64,000 bases of DNA from positions 186,001 to 250,000 of the forward strand of contig NZ_JAJHUO010000009.1 of assembly GCF_020859565.1 (NCBI RefSeq), read 5' to 3'. The notes below the pieces were generated by a model. That model saw nothing but the letters and a program-made list of their open reading frames with translations. It was not told the DNA's origin and searched no databases. The DNA is from Saccharothrix luteola (GTDB lineage: Bacteria > Actinomycetota > Actinomycetes > Mycobacteriales > Pseudonocardiaceae). This document shows, piece by piece, positions 7,656-33,654 of this stretch (positions within the stretch are counted from its first letter, which is position 1; each line of letters opens with the position of its first letter). A program made the position numbers and the translations under genes.

Positions 7656-8875
7656 TGACCGACGACGTCGAGCTTGCCGCCGAGTTCGGCACGCCGCTGT
7701 ACGTGTACCGGCTGGACGACGTGGCCGAGGCGAGGAAGCAGCTGTTCGACGCGCTGCCCGACGAGGTCGAGCTGTTCTACGCGCTCAAGGCGAACCCGCA
7801 CCCGGACCTGGTGCGGGCGCTGCGCGAGGGCGAGGGCCGCACCTGCCGGGCGGAGATCAGCTCCACCGGTGAGCTGGCCGCCGCGCTCACCGCCGGGTTC
7901 CGCGGCGAGGACTGCCTCTACACCGGCCCCGGCAAGACCCGCGGCGAGCTGGACGAGGCGATCGCCCAGGGCGTGCGGCTGTTCTCCACCGACTCGGTGA
8001 CCGACGTGCGGCACGTCGGCGAGGCCGCTCGCGCGCGGGGCGTCGAAGTGGACTGCCTGCTGCGCGTCAACAGCGTCGCGGCCAGCGCCACCACCAGCAT
8101 CCGGATGACCGGCACGCCGTCGCAGTTCGGCTTCGACAGCGAGGTGCTCGCCGACGCGCTGCCGCTGCTGCGGGAGGTGGAGGGCGTGCGGATCGCGGGT
8201 TTCCACTTCTTCCCGCTCAGCAACGCCACCGACGAGGACAACCTGATCGGCGAGTTCGAGCACACGATCGAGCTCGCCGCCCGGCTGTCGGACGACCTCG
8301 ACCTGCCGTTGCGCTACCTCGACATCGGCGGCGGCTTCACGGTGCCCTACGGCGCGCCGGGGGAGCGGCCCGAGTACCCGAAGCTGCGCGCCGCGCTCGA
8401 ACGGGCGCTGGACCTGCACCTGCCGCGGTGGCGCACCGGTGCGCCGCGCGTCGCCTGCGAGTCGGGGCGCTACCTGGTCGGCGGCAGCGGCACGCTGGTC
8501 GCGGGCGTCACGAACGTCAAGGTCAGCCGCGGGCGCAAGTTCGTGATCACCGATGCCGGGATCAACACGTTCGGCGGCATGTCCGGTCTGGGTCGGCTGC
8601 TGCCGGTCCAGGTGCGGCCCGCCGAGGGTGACGGGCCGGTGGAGAAGGCCAGTCTCGTCGGTCCGCTGTGCACGCCGGGTGACGTCCTCGGTCGGCAGAT
8701 CGACCTGCCGCCGTTGGAGTCCGGTGACGTCGTGCGCGTGCCCAACACCGGCGCGTACGGGCCGACGGCGAGCCTGCTGATGTTCCTCGGCAGGCCCGCG
8801 CCCACCGAGGTCGTGGTGCGGGGTGACGAGGTCGTCTCGGTGTCCCGCATCGAGCACCGACGGGTGCCCCGGTGA
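7652..8875 (+). CDS. vinO: PLP-dependent fold-type III decarboxylase acting on aminoacyl-ACP (VinO-like)
   Basis: 407 aa, related to diaminopimelate and ornithine decarboxylases. Schiff-base Lys46 is in FYALKANPHPD, the phosphate-binding loop is DIGGGF, CESGRYL follows, and the C-terminal catalytic motif is LCTPGD with a downstream GAYG. The expected reaction is decarboxylation of 3-methylaspartyl-ACP to 3-amino-2-methylpropionyl-ACP, as for VinO. ATG overlaps the stop of the vinN-like gene (tandem ATGATGA), so the pair is translationally coupled. A housekeeping lysine or polyamine role is unlikely in this operon. Confidence 0.85.
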   Translation: MMTDDVELAAEFGTPLYVYRLDDVAEARKQLFDALPDEVELFYALKANPHPDLVRALREGEGRTCRAEISSTGELAAALTAGFRGEDCLYTGPGKTRGELDEAIAQGVRLFSTDSVTDVRHVGEAARARGVEVDCLLRVNSVAASATTSIRMTGTPSQFGFDSEVLADALPLLREVEGVRIAGFHFFPLSNATDEDNLIGEFEHTIELAARLSDDLDLPLRYLDIGGGFTVPYGAPGERPEYPKLRAALERALDLHLPRWRTGAPRVACESGRYLVGGSGTLVAGVTNVKVSRGRKFVITDAGINTFGGMSGLGRLLPVQVRPAEGDGPVEKASLVGPLCTPGDVLGRQIDLPPLESGDVVRVPNTGAYGPTASLLMFLGRPAPTEVVVRGDEVVSVSRIEHRRVPR

Positions 8876-9354
8876 CGACTCCGGACCTCCTGCCGACCGC
8901 GCCGACGGTCGTGGTGAGCGGCGTCGCGTCCGACTCGCACACGTGGAACCTGGTGTTCCTCCAGCTGCTGGTGGAAGAGCTGGGCTACCCGGTGGTGAAC
9001 CTAGGGCCGTGCGTGCCGGACGAGGTGCTGGTGGAGCGGTGCCGGCACCTCCGGCCCGGGCTGGTGGTGATCGGGACCGTCAACGGCCACGGCGGCCAGG
9101 ACGCCCTGCGGGTGATCGAACGGCTGCGCGGCGTCCCCGAACTGGCCGCGACGCCCGTGGTGATCGGGGGCAAGCTGGGCGTCTCCGGCGACGTGAGCCG
9201 CCACACTCCGGCCCTGCTGGCGGCGGGTTTCGACGCGGTCTTCGAGGACGGCGGCGAAGCGATCGCCGACTTCCGCCGCTTCGTGCACGCCATCCCGCCC
9301 GCCGGCCGCCCCGCCCTGTCGGGTGCGGCGCAGGGCTCGGAGGCGACGGCGTGA
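8872..9354 (+). CDS. vinH: Methylaspartate (glutamate) mutase small subunit, B12-binding (VinH/GlmS-like)
   Basis: 160 aa cobalamin-binding domain. The normal DxHxxG signature appears as DSHTWN, with Asn replacing the last Gly. The second motif is VVNLGP (SxL replaced) and the third, VIGGKLG, is intact. With the larger subunit encoded next, it would rearrange L-glutamate to 3-methylaspartate using adenosylcobalamin. The GTGA overlap with the decarboxylase stop shows co-translation. Secondary-metabolite mutases may share these substitutions; I cannot check by alignment. Confidence 0.85.
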   Translation: MTTPDLLPTAPTVVVSGVASDSHTWNLVFLQLLVEELGYPVVNLGPCVPDEVLVERCRHLRPGLVVIGTVNGHGGQDALRVIERLRGVPELAATPVVIGGKLGVSGDVSRHTPALLAAGFDAVFEDGGEAIADFRRFVHAIPPAGRPALSGAAQGSEATA

Positions 9355-9409
9355 GGGCGCTGCTACGGCGGCCGGGACCCGGTGTCGTCAGCCCGGTCGG
9401 GTGGGCGGC

Positions 9410-10771
9410 GTGACGTCCGTCGGGCCGTCGGCCGGCGAAGGCGTCGTCGGGCGGACCACCGGCGCGATGGGCACCCGGCCGGTCGGGTTCGGTGAGTTCG
9501 TGCGCACCGCCGCCCGGCGCGACGGCCTGGTCGTGCAGCCGCGCATGGGGTTCGACTCGCCCGAGCGGATGCGCGCCGGGCTCATGGCCACCAAGCACGC
9601 CCGCGCCACCACCGTCGGCACCATCACGCTCGACAGCTACACCCGCGTCGGCGACCTCGCCGCGGCCGAGACGGCGCTCGCCGACGGCATGCCGCTCAAC
9701 GGCTACCCGATCGTGACGCACCTCCCCGAGACCACGGCCGGAGTCCTGGACGGACTCCGCGACGACGACTTCCCGGTCCAGGTGCGACACGGCTCGGCCG
9801 TGCCGGGTGACATCGTGTCCGCCCTGGTGCGCCTGCGGATCGACGCCACCGAGGGCGGTCCGGTCTCGTACTGCCTGCCCTACGGCCGCACACCGCTCGC
9901 CGAGTCCGTGCGCAACTGGGCCGACGCCGCCACCAGGTTCACCGCGCTGCGGGACTTCGGCGTCGAACCGCACGTGGAGACCTTCGGCGGCTGCATGCTC
10001 GGCCAGCTGTGCCCGCCGAGCCAACTCGTGGCGATCAGCGTGCTGGAGGCGTTGTTCTTCGCCGCCAACGGCATCCGCAGCATCTCCGTCAGCTACGCCC
10101 AGCAGACCAACCACGAGCAGGACGTCGAGGCCGTGGCCGCGTTGCGCCGGCTGTGCGGCGAACTGCTGCGGGTCGCCGACTGGCACGTGGTGGTCTACGC
10201 CTACATGGGCGCCTACCCCACCACGCCCGCGGGCGCGTACCGGCTGCTCGGCAAGGCCGCTGAACTCGCCGTGACCACCGGGTCCGAACGCCTCATCGTC
10301 AAGACCGTCGCGGAGTCCCGGCGCATCCCCACCATCGCGGAGAACGTGGCGGCGCTCGAACACGCAGCCGCCGCGGCGCGTGCGGGCACCGCCGGACCCG
10401 CGCCCCAGGACAGCCAGACCTATGCCGAGGCACGGGCGCTGGTCGACGCGGTGCTCGACCTCGCGGGCGACGTCGGCACGGCCCTGCTGCGCGCGTTCGA
10501 GCGGGGTTACCTCGACATCCCCTACTGCCTGCACCCGGACAACGCGGGCCGCACCCGCAGCCACCTCGACGCGCGCGGTCGGCTGTGCTGGTCGGACCTG
10601 GGCAACCTGCCCCTGCGCCACCTCGTGGCGCCCACCGGCGGGCGGCACGTGACGTCCTCGGGCCTGCTTGCCGACCTGTCGTACGTGCGCCGCGCCTACG
10701 ACGGCGAGCCGGAGCTCCCCGGGCTCCCCGACCACCACCCCGTATCCCTGCCCACGAGCCCGGAGCGCTAG
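9410..10771 (+). CDS. vinI: Methylaspartate (glutamate) mutase large subunit (VinI/GlmE-like)
   Basis: About 453 aa from GTG 9410; GTG 9401 and ATG 9467 are also possible and none has a convincing ribosome site. The sequence VVQPRMGF, an early [19 protein letters not shown] segment, a central [15 protein letters not shown] and [11 protein letters not shown] are typical of glutamate mutase epsilon subunits (TIM barrel covering B12). With the small subunit it supplies 3-methylaspartate for the starter unit. It closes the vinN-O-H-I operon, 55 bp after the small subunit. The stop TAG again lies at the edge of the TAGGGG repeat region that serves the PKS gene. Confidence 0.88.
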   Translation: MTSVGPSAGEGVVGRTTGAMGTRPVGFGEFVRTAARRDGLVVQPRMGFDSPERMRAGLMATKHARATTVGTITLDSYTRVGDLAAAETALADGMPLNGYPIVTHLPETTAGVLDGLRDDDFPVQVRHGSAVPGDIVSALVRLRIDATEGGPVSYCLPYGRTPLAESVRNWADAATRFTALRDFGVEPHVETFGGCMLGQLCPPSQLVAISVLEALFFAANGIRSISVSYAQQTNHEQDVEAVAALRRLCGELLRVADWHVVVYAYMGAYPTTPAGAYRLLGKAAELAVTTGSERLIVKTVAESRRIPTIAENVAALEHAAAAARAGTAGPAPQDSQTYAEARALVDAVLDLAGDVGTALLRAFERGYLDIPYCLHPDNAGRTRSHLDARGRLCWSDLGNLPLRHLVAPTGGRHVTSSGLLADLSYVRRAYDGEPELPGLPDHHPVSLPTSPER

Positions 10772-10773
10772 GT

Positions 10774-10820
10774 CAGGGGTCGGCTAGGGGCGTGCCGGGG
10801 CGGTCGTCCCTGTTTTCGTG
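10774..10820 (+). promoter_or_regulatory. TAGGGG repeat region upstream of the first PKS gene
   Basis: CAGGGG at 10774-10779 and TAGGGG at 10785-10790 stand about 10 bp apart. The PKS ATG is at 10858, a distance similar to the other sites. At 23-24 nt after the second repeat only a poor -10 (TTTCGT) is visible, so the repeats are clearer than the core promoter. Confidence 0.5.
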
Positions 10821-10857
10821 CAACGAGCGTGCGACGGCGAATGCGTGGAGAGTGCAG

Positions 10858-26790
<15,933 letters not shown>

Positions 26791-26808
26791 GAGTGGGGAC
26801 GGTCCTCA

Positions 26809-29800
26809 GTGGACACATCGGTTGAGCGGATCGTCGAGGCGCTGCGCAAGTCCATGCTGGACAACGAGCGCCTGCGACAGCAGAACGCGCGGCTCGCCGC
26901 GGCGGCCACCGAGCCGATCGCCGTGGTCGGCATGGCGTGCCGCTACCCGGGCGGCGTGACATCCCCGGACGAGCTGTGGCGCCTGGTCGACGAGGGCCGC
27001 GACGGGGTGACCGGGTTCCCCACCGACCGCGGGTGGGACCTGGACGGCCTGTACGACCCCGAACCGGGCGCGCCGGGCCGCAGCATCGCGCGGGAGGGCG
27101 GCTTCCTGCACGACGCCGCCGACTTCGACGCCGACTTCTTCGGCATCAGCCCGCGCGAGGCGATCGGCGTGGACCCGCAGCAGCGGCTCCTGCTGGAGAC
27201 GTCGTGGGAGGCGATCGAGAGCGCGGGCATCGACCCGCGCTCCCTGCGGGGCAGCCGCACGGGCGTGTTCGCCGGCGTGATGTACCACGACTACGGGTTC
27301 GGCACGAGCGACGGCAGCCTGGTCACCGGGCGGGTCGCGTTCTCGCTCGGGCTCGAGGGCCCCGCCGTCACGGTCGACACCGCCTGCTCCTCGTCCCTGG
27401 TGGCCCTGCACTCGGCGGTGCAGGCGCTGCGGTCGGGGGAGTGCGGGCTCGCGCTCGCCGGCGGGGTCACGGTGATGGCGACCCCGGACATGTTCGTCTA
27501 CTTCAACGTCCAGCGCGGCCTGGCCCGCGACGGCCGGTGCAAGTCGTTCTCCGCCGCCGCCGACGGCACCGGCTGCTCGGAGGGCGTGGGCGTGCTGCTG
27601 CTGGAGCGGCTGTCCGACGCCCGGCGCAACGGCCACCCGGTGCTCGCGGTGGTGCGCGGCAGCGCGGTCAACTCCGACGGCGCGTCCAGCGGGCTGACCA
27701 CGCCGAACGGCCCGGCGCAGCAGCGGGTGATCAAGCAGGCGGTCGCCGCGGCCGGCCTCACCCTGGCCGACGTGGACGTGGTCGAGGCGCACGGCACCGG
27801 GACCGTGCTGGGCGACCCGATCGAGGCGCAGGCGCTGCTGGCCACCTACGGCCGGGACCGGCCCGCCGACCGCGCGCCCCTGTGGCTCGGCTCGATCAAG
27901 TCGAACCTGGGGCACACCCAGGCCGCCGCGGGCGTCGGCGGCGTGATCAAGGTCGTCCAGGCGATGCGGCACGGCGTGCTGCCGCGCACGCTGCACGTCG
28001 ACGAGCCGACGCCGCACGTGGACTGGTCCGCCGGCGCCGTGGAGCTGCTCACCGAGGCGCGGCCGTGGCCGGAGCACGGTGGCACGCGCCGCGCAGGCGT
28101 GTCGTCGTTCGGCATGAGCGGCACCAACGCGCACGTGATCCTGGAGCAGGCGCCCGCCGAGGACGCCGCTGACATCGTCGAGCCCCCGCGTGCGGTGTGG
28201 CCGCTGGTCGTGTCCGCGAAGACGCCGGAAGCGCTGCGCGGCCAGGCCGCCGCCCTGCTGGCCCGGATCGACGCCCGGCCGGACGCCCGCGTGGTCGACC
28301 TCGCGTTCTCCCAGGCGACGACCCGCACGTTGTTCGACCACCGCGCGGTGGTGCTCGCCGCCGACCACGACGAGGCGCGCTCGGCGTTGGCCGCAGTCGT
28401 GGCCAGTCGACCGCACGCGGACGCCGTCGTCGACCACGGCCGCAACCGCGCCCCGGCGGTGTTGTTCACCGGCCAGGGCGCGCAGCGGCTCGGCATGGGA
28501 CGCGACCTGCACGCGGCGTTCCCGGCGTTCGCCGCCGCGTTCGACGCCGTGCTCGCCGCGCTGGCCCCCCACCTCGACCGGCCGCTGCGCGAGGTCGTGT
28601 GGGGCGAGGACGCCGGGCTGCTGGACCGCACCGACTTCGCGCAGCCCGCGCTGTTCGCGTTCGAGGTCGCGCTGTACCGGCTGGTCGAGTCGTGGGGCGT
28701 GCGGCCGACCGCGGTCGCCGGCCACTCGATCGGCGAGCTGGCCGCCGCGCACGTCGCCGGTGTGCTGTCGTTGGAGGACGCGTCCACCCTGGTCGCCGCG
28801 CGCGGTCGGCTCATGCGGGAGCTGCCCGAGGGCGGCGCGATGGTCGCGGTGCGGGCGGGCGAGCACGAGGTGCGCCCCCTGCTGACCGACGAGGTGGACA
28901 TCGCCGCGGTCAACGGTCCCGACGCGGTGGTGCTCTCCGGCGTCGAGTCCGCCGTGCTGGAGCTGGCCTCCCGGTTCCCCCGGGCCAAGCGCCTGCGGGT
29001 CTCGCACGCGTTCCACTCGCCGCTGATGGAACCGGTGCTCGCGCGGTTCCGGGAGGTCGCGGCCGGGCTGACCTACCACCCGCCGACGCTGCCGGTGGTG
29101 TCGATGACCACCGGGCAGAAGGCCGGCGCGGACGTGCTGTGCTCGCCGGAGCACTGGGTCCGGCACGTGCGCGACGCCGTGCGCTTCGACGACGCGGTGC
29201 GCGCGATGGCCGCCGACGGCGTGCGGACGTTCGTGGAGCTGGGCCCGGACACGGTCCTGTCCGCGCTGGGGGAGGAGTCCCTGGCGGACCCCGAGGTGGT
29301 GTTCCGCGCCGCCGCGCGCCGGGGCCACGACGGGCCGCGCGGTGTGCTCGCCGCGCTGGCCACGGCTGTCGGCCGCGGTGCCGCCCCCGACTGGGCCGCG
29401 TTCTTCGCCGACAGCGGCGCCCGCCGCGTCCCGCTGCCCACCTACGCCTTCCAGCGCCGCCGCTTCTGGTCGCAGGCCGAGGTCGGGCAGGACTCCGACG
29501 CGCGGGCGCACGGCCAGCTCAGCGCCGGGCACCCGTTGCTGTCCGCCGTGGTGCCCTTGGCGGACGACGGCGTCGTGCTGACCGGTCGCCTCGACCCGCG
29601 CGGCCACCAGTGGCTCGCCGACCACGCCGTCAACGGCCGGGTGCTGCTGCCCGGCACGGCGTTCGTGGAGCTGGCGCTGAGCGCGGGCGGCCACGTCGGG
29701 TGCGACGCGTTGGAGGAACTGGTCCTCACCGCGCCGCTCGTGCTCACCGGCGTTCTCGCGATCCAGGTGGTCGTGGACCCGCCGCACGAGGACGGCCACC

Positions 29801-31902
29801 GTCGCGTCCGCGTGTACTCGCGTCCCGCCGGTGACGCCGAGGCGTCGTGGACGTCGCACGCGGACGGCGTGCTCACCGCCGCTACCGAGCCCGCGTGGGA
29901 GCCTCCCGCCGAGTGGCCGCCCGCCGGCGCCACCCCCCTCGACACGGACGACGCGTACGAGCGGATGGCCGAGCGCGGGTACGACTACGGCCCGGCGTTC
30001 CAGGGCCTGCGGGCCGCGTGGCGGCGTGGCGACGAGGTGTTCGCCGAGGTGGCGTTGCCGGAGCAGGCCCAGCGGGGAGCCGGGTTCGTGGTGCACCCCG
30101 CCCTGCTCGACGCGGCCCTGCACGCCGACGTGCTGCAGGACACCGGCGCCACGCTCCTGCCGTTCACGTGGACCGGCGTGACGCCGCACGTCCACGGTGC
30201 CGCGGAGCTGCGCGTCCGGTTGCGGCGGCAGGCCGACGACCTGGTGGCGGTCGACGCGGCCGACTCGTCGGGCCGGCCGGTGCTGTCGGTGGCCGCCCTG
30301 CTGTCCCGGCCGGTGGCGCGGGAGTTCGGCGGCTCGCTGTTCGGCGTCGAGTGGCGGACCGCGCCCGCGGGCGAGCTCGGCGAGCCGTTCACCGTGCACG
30401 AGTGCGTGGCGCCGGACGGGTTGGCCGTCCCCGACGCCGTGCGCGCGGCCGTGGGCGATGTGCTCGCCGCCGTTCGGTCCTGGGTCGCGGACGACCGTCC
30501 GGGCAGGCTGGTGGTGGTGACCCGCGGTGCGGTCGCCACGGCCGAAGGCGAGTCGGTGGACGTGCGGCTGGCTCCGGTGTGGGGCGTGGTGCGCGCCGCG
30601 CAGGCCGAGCACCCCGGCCGGTTCACGGTGGTGGACGTCGATCGTGCCGACGCTTCCCTCGCGGCGGCCGTGGCGACCGGTGAGCCGGAGATCGCGTTGC
30701 GGGGCAACGAGATCCTGGTGCCCCGGCTGGTCCAGGCGACCGGCTCGGCCGTGCGGTGGCCCGTGGACGGCACCGTGCTGATCACCGGTGGCACCGGTGG
30801 TCTCGGCGCGCTCGTCGCCCGTCACCTGGTCGCCGAGCACGGTGTGCGACGGCTGGTGCTGGTGAGCAGGAGGGGTGCGGCGGCGCCGGGCGCGGACGCG
30901 TTGCGCGACGAGCTCACCGGGCTGGGCGCCGAGGTCACCATCGCCGCGTGCGACGTGTCGGACCGTGGCGCGGTGGCGGCGTTGCTGGCCGACCACCCGC
31001 CCGCCGCCGTCGTGCACGCCGCCGGTGTCGCCGAGAACGCTTTGGTGGGTGCGATCACCGACGAGCAGGTGGACCGCACGTTGCGGGCGAAGGCCGACGC
31101 GGCGTGGCACCTGCACGAGCTCGCGGGTGACGTGGCGGCGTTCGTGCTGTTCTCGTCCGCCGGTGGTCTGGTGCTGGCGTCCGGGCAGGCTGGTTACGCC
31201 GCGGCCAACGTGTTCCTGGACGCGCTCGCCGAGCACCGCCGTGCGGCCGGGCTGCCTGCGACGTCCGTCGCGTTCGGACTGTGGGCCGTCGGCACCGGGC
31301 TGAGCGGTGACTTGGCCGAGGCCGACTTGGAGCGGATGCGACGGCAGGGCCTGCCGCCGTTGTCGGTCGAGGAAGGGCTCGCGCTGCTCGACGCGTCGGT
31401 GGGCGAGGACCGGGCGAGGTCCGTGGCGTTGCGGGTGGACCTGCCCGCGTTGCGGCGCCGGACCGACGAGGTGCCCGCGGTGCTGCGCGACCTGGCGCGC
31501 CGTCCGGCCCGCCGGGAACCGGTCGCGGTCGGTGGTGCGGCGCTGGTCGCGAAGCTGGCCGGGCTGACCGAGGCCGAGCGGGAACGCGTGCTGCTCGACC
31601 TGGTCCGCACGCACGCGGCGGCGGTGCTGGGGCATGAGCGGACCGCCGCGGTGGCCGCCGCGAGCGGATTCCTCGACCTCGGTTTCGACTCGCTCACCGC
31701 GTTGGAGCTGCGCAACCGGCTGGCCGAGGCCACCGGCCACCGCCTGCCGCCGACCCTGATCTTCGACCAGCCGACCCCGATCGCCCTGGCCAGGCACCTG
31801 CGTGACGAACTGGCCCCGCCGGTGGAGGAGGTTCCCGCGAGCCTCGACGACGCCACGGCTGATGAGCTGTTCGACATCCTGGACCGGGAGCTCAGCGGCT
31901 GA
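26809..31902 (+). CDS. Modular type I PKS, single KS-AT-DH-KR-ACP module
   Basis: 1697 aa. An N-terminal coiled-coil docking helix (about residues 1-34, rich in Leu, Arg, Glu) comes first. Then KS Cys193, AT Ser640 (GHSIGE) with HAFH 733-736 predicting malonyl, DH His939 ([10 protein letters not shown]) and Asp1101, KR Tyr1463 and ACP Ser1628. The KR carries GVAENAL where B-type KRs have LDD. No ER. A short acidic C-terminal docking tail ([14 protein letters not shown]) implies transfer to another PKS not in this window, ultimately to the TE-bearing PKS at the left edge. GTG start 18 bp after the previous stop, so it is co-transcribed with the first PKS. Confidence 0.95.
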   Translation: MDTSVERIVEALRKSMLDNERLRQQNARLAAAATEPIAVVGMACRYPGGVTSPDELWRLVDEGRDGVTGFPTDRGWDLDGLYDPEPGAPGRSIAREGGFLHDAADFDADFFGISPREAIGVDPQQRLLLETSWEAIESAGIDPRSLRGSRTGVFAGVMYHDYGFGTSDGSLVTGRVAFSLGLEGPAVTVDTACSSSLVALHSAVQALRSGECGLALAGGVTVMATPDMFVYFNVQRGLARDGRCKSFSAAADGTGCSEGVGVLLLERLSDARRNGHPVLAVVRGSAVNSDGASSGLTTPNGPAQQRVIKQAVAAAGLTLADVDVVEAHGTGTVLGDPIEAQALLATYGRDRPADRAPLWLGSIKSNLGHTQAAAGVGGVIKVVQAMRHGVLPRTLHVDEPTPHVDWSAGAVELLTEARPWPEHGGTRRAGVSSFGMSGTNAHVILEQAPAEDAADIVEPPRAVWPLVVSAKTPEALRGQAAALLARIDARPDARVVDLAFSQATTRTLFDHRAVVLAADHDEARSALAAVVASRPHADAVVDHGRNRAPAVLFTGQGAQRLGMGRDLHAAFPAFAAAFDAVLAALAPHLDRPLREVVWGEDAGLLDRTDFAQPALFAFEVALYRLVESWGVRPTAVAGHSIGELAAAHVAGVLSLEDASTLVAARGRLMRELPEGGAMVAVRAGEHEVRPLLTDEVDIAAVNGPDAVVLSGVESAVLELASRFPRAKRLRVSHAFHSPLMEPVLARFREVAAGLTYHPPTLPVVSMTTGQKAGADVLCSPEHWVRHVRDAVRFDDAVRAMAADGVRTFVELGPDTVLSALGEESLADPEVVFRAAARRGHDGPRGVLAALATAVGRGAAPDWAAFFADSGARRVPLPTYAFQRRRFWSQAEVGQDSDARAHGQLSAGHPLLSAVVPLADDGVVLTGRLDPRGHQWLADHAVNGRVLLPGTAFVELALSAGGHVGCDALEELVLTAPLVLTGVLAIQVVVDPPHEDGHRRVRVYSRPAGDAEASWTSHADGVLTAATEPAWEPPAEWPPAGATPLDTDDAYERMAERGYDYGPAFQGLRAAWRRGDEVFAEVALPEQAQRGAGFVVHPALLDAALHADVLQDTGATLLPFTWTGVTPHVHGAAELRVRLRRQADDLVAVDAADSSGRPVLSVAALLSRPVAREFGGSLFGVEWRTAPAGELGEPFTVHECVAPDGLAVPDAVRAAVGDVLAAVRSWVADDRPGRLVVVTRGAVATAEGESVDVRLAPVWGVVRAAQAEHPGRFTVVDVDRADASLAAAVATGEPEIALRGNEILVPRLVQATGSAVRWPVDGTVLITGGTGGLGALVARHLVAEHGVRRLVLVSRRGAAAPGADALRDELTGLGAEVTIAACDVSDRGAVAALLADHPPAAVVHAAGVAENALVGAITDEQVDRTLRAKADAAWHLHELAGDVAAFVLFSSAGGLVLASGQAGYAAANVFLDALAEHRRAAGLPATSVAFGLWAVGTGLSGDLAEADLERMRRQGLPPLSVEEGLALLDASVGEDRARSVALRVDLPALRRRTDEVPAVLRDLARRPARREPVAVGGAALVAKLAGLTEAERERVLLDLVRTHAAAVLGHERTAAVAAASGFLDLGFDSLTALELRNRLAEATGHRLPPTLIFDQPTPIALARHLRDELAPPVEEVPASLDDATADELFDILDRELSG

Positions 31903-31915
31903 TCGGTGGCACGGG

Positions 31916-31942
31916 GGAGGTCCCGGCTGGATCGGGACCTCC
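31916..31942 (+). terminator. Hairpin after the PKS operon
   Basis: Perfect 10-bp GC-rich stem (GGAGGTCCCG and its complement) with a 7-nt loop, 14 bp after the PKS stop. No T-run is visible, as is usual in actinomycetes. Likely terminator of the PKS operon. Confidence 0.6.
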
Positions 31943-32007
31943 GCGGCTGACCGGTGGTTCGGTGGTCGGTCGTCGGTGGTTGGTGGTTCGGTGGTTCAGC
32001 CCGGCTC

Positions 32008-32133
32008 GATTTGACATGGGGCCCCTTACGGGCACTCCAGGCAGGCCAAAGCCGGCAGGCCCGGCGGGGAAGAGCGTCCCGCCAGGCCTGCCGGCTTCGA
32101 CCAGCCTAAAGCACCCGAACCCCATGTAAAATC
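32008..32133. repeat. Large imperfect inverted repeat / long hairpin between convergent genes
   Basis: The outer arms at 32008-32021 and 32120-32133 match in 13 of 14 bases. The inner arms GCCGGCAGGCC and GGCCTGCCGGC (32051-32061 and 32085-32095) are perfect, and GGCGGG/CCCGCC closes near the loop (about 32069-32077). In the stretch between, many left/right differences are transitions that would still form G-U pairs in RNA. It could act as a bidirectional terminator for the PKS (+) and monooxygenase (-) genes, or be a palindromic repeat element. The rest of 31903-32208 is GT-rich simple sequence with no gene. Confidence 0.7.
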
Positions 32134-32164
32134 GGGCCTCTGCGGTGGTGTGGCGGGTCCGTTG
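32122..32164 (+). repeat. Left copy of a 43-bp inverted repeat flanking the monooxygenase gene
   Basis: Its reverse complement matches 33655-33697 without gaps. The outer 19 bases agree at 17 positions, the inner 11 bases agree fully, and the 13-base middle is only partly conserved. The outer part overlaps the right arm of the large hairpin at 32008-32133. Confidence 0.65.
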
Positions 32165-32208
32165 TGGTCGTGTGTAGTGGGCGGTGGTTCCGGGTTGGTT
32201 TGGTGGGT

Positions 32209-33471
32209 TTAGCGTCGGGGGGCGAGCTCTGGACGTTCGGCCTTGGTCACGTAGTCGGACACGTCGACCGAGCGGTGGGGTTTGCGGGCCAGGGCTTCCT
32301 TGATCGGCACTTCGAGGCGGCGCTGCTTGGCCGCGTCCCGCTCCTCGCGGCGCGCTTCGAACTCCGGCATGACCTCGGCGGCGAACAGTTCCAGGGCCTC
32401 GCAGACGTGCTCGTGCTTGTTGGCCCCGATCTGCGCCTGGAAGATGATCTGGTCCACGCCCGCGTCCTCGTAGGCGCGGATGACCTCGGCGAGTTGCTCC
32501 GGCGTGCCGATGCCGCGGCGCAGGGCGGCGCGTTCCGCGCGCGTCTTCGGGTCCATCGCGGCGAGCGCGGAGTCGCCCAGGTCGCGCACGAACCCCAACT
32601 GGTGGCGCATCCGCTCGAAGTCCGCCGTGACGTCGGTGACGCCGGGGCGGTGCTTGCCGTTCACGTAGTAGTGCATGAACGAGTAGGCGAAGAAGTAGGC
32701 GCCGTCCAGGCCGCGGTCGAGGGCTACCTGCTCGTCCTGGTGGCACATGAACGGCAGCACCAGCGCGAAGTTCGGGTTCACCGAGAAGCCCATCGGCAGG
32801 CACTCGTCGGAGGCCAGCGTCTCGTAGTAGGCGTCGACCCGTTCCTTGGCCTGCTCGGGCGAGATGAAGGCGAACGACAACGCGCCCATGCCGTTGCGGG
32901 CCGCGGTCTCCACGGTCTGCGGGCTGCTGCACGCCACCCACATCGGGGGGTGCGGCTTCTGCTTGGGCTTGGGCAGGACGTTGCGGGGCGGCAGGTCGAT
33001 GAACCGGCCGTTGTGCCCGGTGAACGGGGTCTCGGTGAGCAGGCGGGTGATGACCTCGACGGCCTCCTCCCACTGCTCGCGCTTGGTCTCCCGGTTGACG
33101 CCGAACGCCTCCAGCTCCAACTGCGTGCTGCCCTGCCCGGTGCCGAAGTCGACCCGGCCACCGGAGATCAGGTCCAACGTGGCCAGTCGTTCCGCCACCC
33201 GCACGGGGTGGTTGACACCGGGGGGAAGGGACACGATCCCGTGCGCCAGCCGAATCCGCTTGGTCCGCGCCGCCGCGGCGGCCAGGACCACCTCGGGCGC
33301 GGACGAGTGCGAGTACTCGTCCATGAAGTGGTGCTCTGTTTCCCAGGCGTAGTCGAAACCGAGCCGGTCGGCCAACGTGATTTGGTCCAGCGACTCGTTG
33401 AGCATCCGCTCTTCACTGTCCTCGGCCCACGGCCGGGGAAGCTGGTGGTGATACAGGAGCCCAAATCGCAT
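32209..33471 (-). CDS. Luciferase-like flavin-dependent monooxygenase (LLM class)
   Basis: 420 aa from ATG 33471. In-frame ATGs at 33477 and 33483 also exist; GGGGATGG makes 33471 likely. The N-terminus MRFGLLYHHQLPRPW, WETEHHF, LISGGRVDFGTGQGS and GTPEQLAEVIRAYEDAGVDQIIF are typical of bacterial luciferase-like TIM-barrel oxygenases using reduced FMN, which needs a separate flavin reductase (none in window). It could hydroxylate, epoxidise or Baeyer-Villiger oxidise the macrolactam, but I cannot assign a substrate. It does not match any vicenistatin gene I remember. It stands alone, convergent with the PKS, and is flanked by inverted repeats, which suggests separate acquisition. Confidence 0.85.
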   Translation of the reverse strand: MRFGLLYHHQLPRPWAEDSEERMLNESLDQITLADRLGFDYAWETEHHFMDEYSHSSAPEVVLAAAAARTKRIRLAHGIVSLPPGVNHPVRVAERLATLDLISGGRVDFGTGQGSTQLELEAFGVNRETKREQWEEAVEVITRLLTETPFTGHNGRFIDLPPRNVLPKPKQKPHPPMWVACSSPQTVETAARNGMGALSFAFISPEQAKERVDAYYETLASDECLPMGFSVNPNFALVLPFMCHQDEQVALDRGLDGAYFFAYSFMHYYVNGKHRPGVTDVTADFERMRHQLGFVRDLGDSALAAMDPKTRAERAALRRGIGTPEQLAEVIRAYEDAGVDQIIFQAQIGANKHEHVCEALELFAAEVMPEFEARREERDAAKQRRLEVPIKEALARKPHRSVDVSDYVTKAERPELAPRR

Positions 33472-33590
33472 GACCATCCCCATTTCGTCGGGAAACCCCG
33501 TGTCGTCCGCTCGCTTCGCCCCGAAGTATTCGGCCGCCCAAGGCCAACAGGCAACCATTACCAGCCCGGTCTCTCGGACATTCCCACAGT

Positions 33591-33606
33591 TAGGGGTGCC
33601 TAGGGG
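33591..33606 (+). promoter_or_regulatory. TAGGGG repeat pair upstream of the monooxygenase gene, opposite orientation
   Basis: TAGGGG at 33591 and 33601, 10 bp apart. They lie 120 bp upstream of the minus-strand monooxygenase start but read on the plus strand, where no gene follows until 40 kb. No -10 is seen 24 nt downstream. The same activator may bind here in the other orientation. Confidence 0.45.
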
Positions 33607-33654
33607 ATAGCAGGAAACCCCGCCCCGCCGAGGCCGCTGACCCCAACCCGCCCT

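Noticed and set aside
7652..8875. Diaminopimelate decarboxylase of lysine biosynthesis
   Set aside because: It lies in an operon with glutamate mutase and an aminoacyl-ACP ligase, with overlapping start. Context points to decarboxylation on an ACP.
31943..32000. Tandem GGTGGTTCGGTGG repeats as a CRISPR or VNTR array
   Set aside because: Short, irregular GT-rich low-complexity sequence without defined repeat and spacer units.
32209..33471. F420-dependent mycofactocin-associated oxidoreductase
   Set aside because: The motifs fit general luciferase-like FMN monooxygenases; no specific F420 or mycofactocin signature could be seen and it lies 18 kb from the mft genes.
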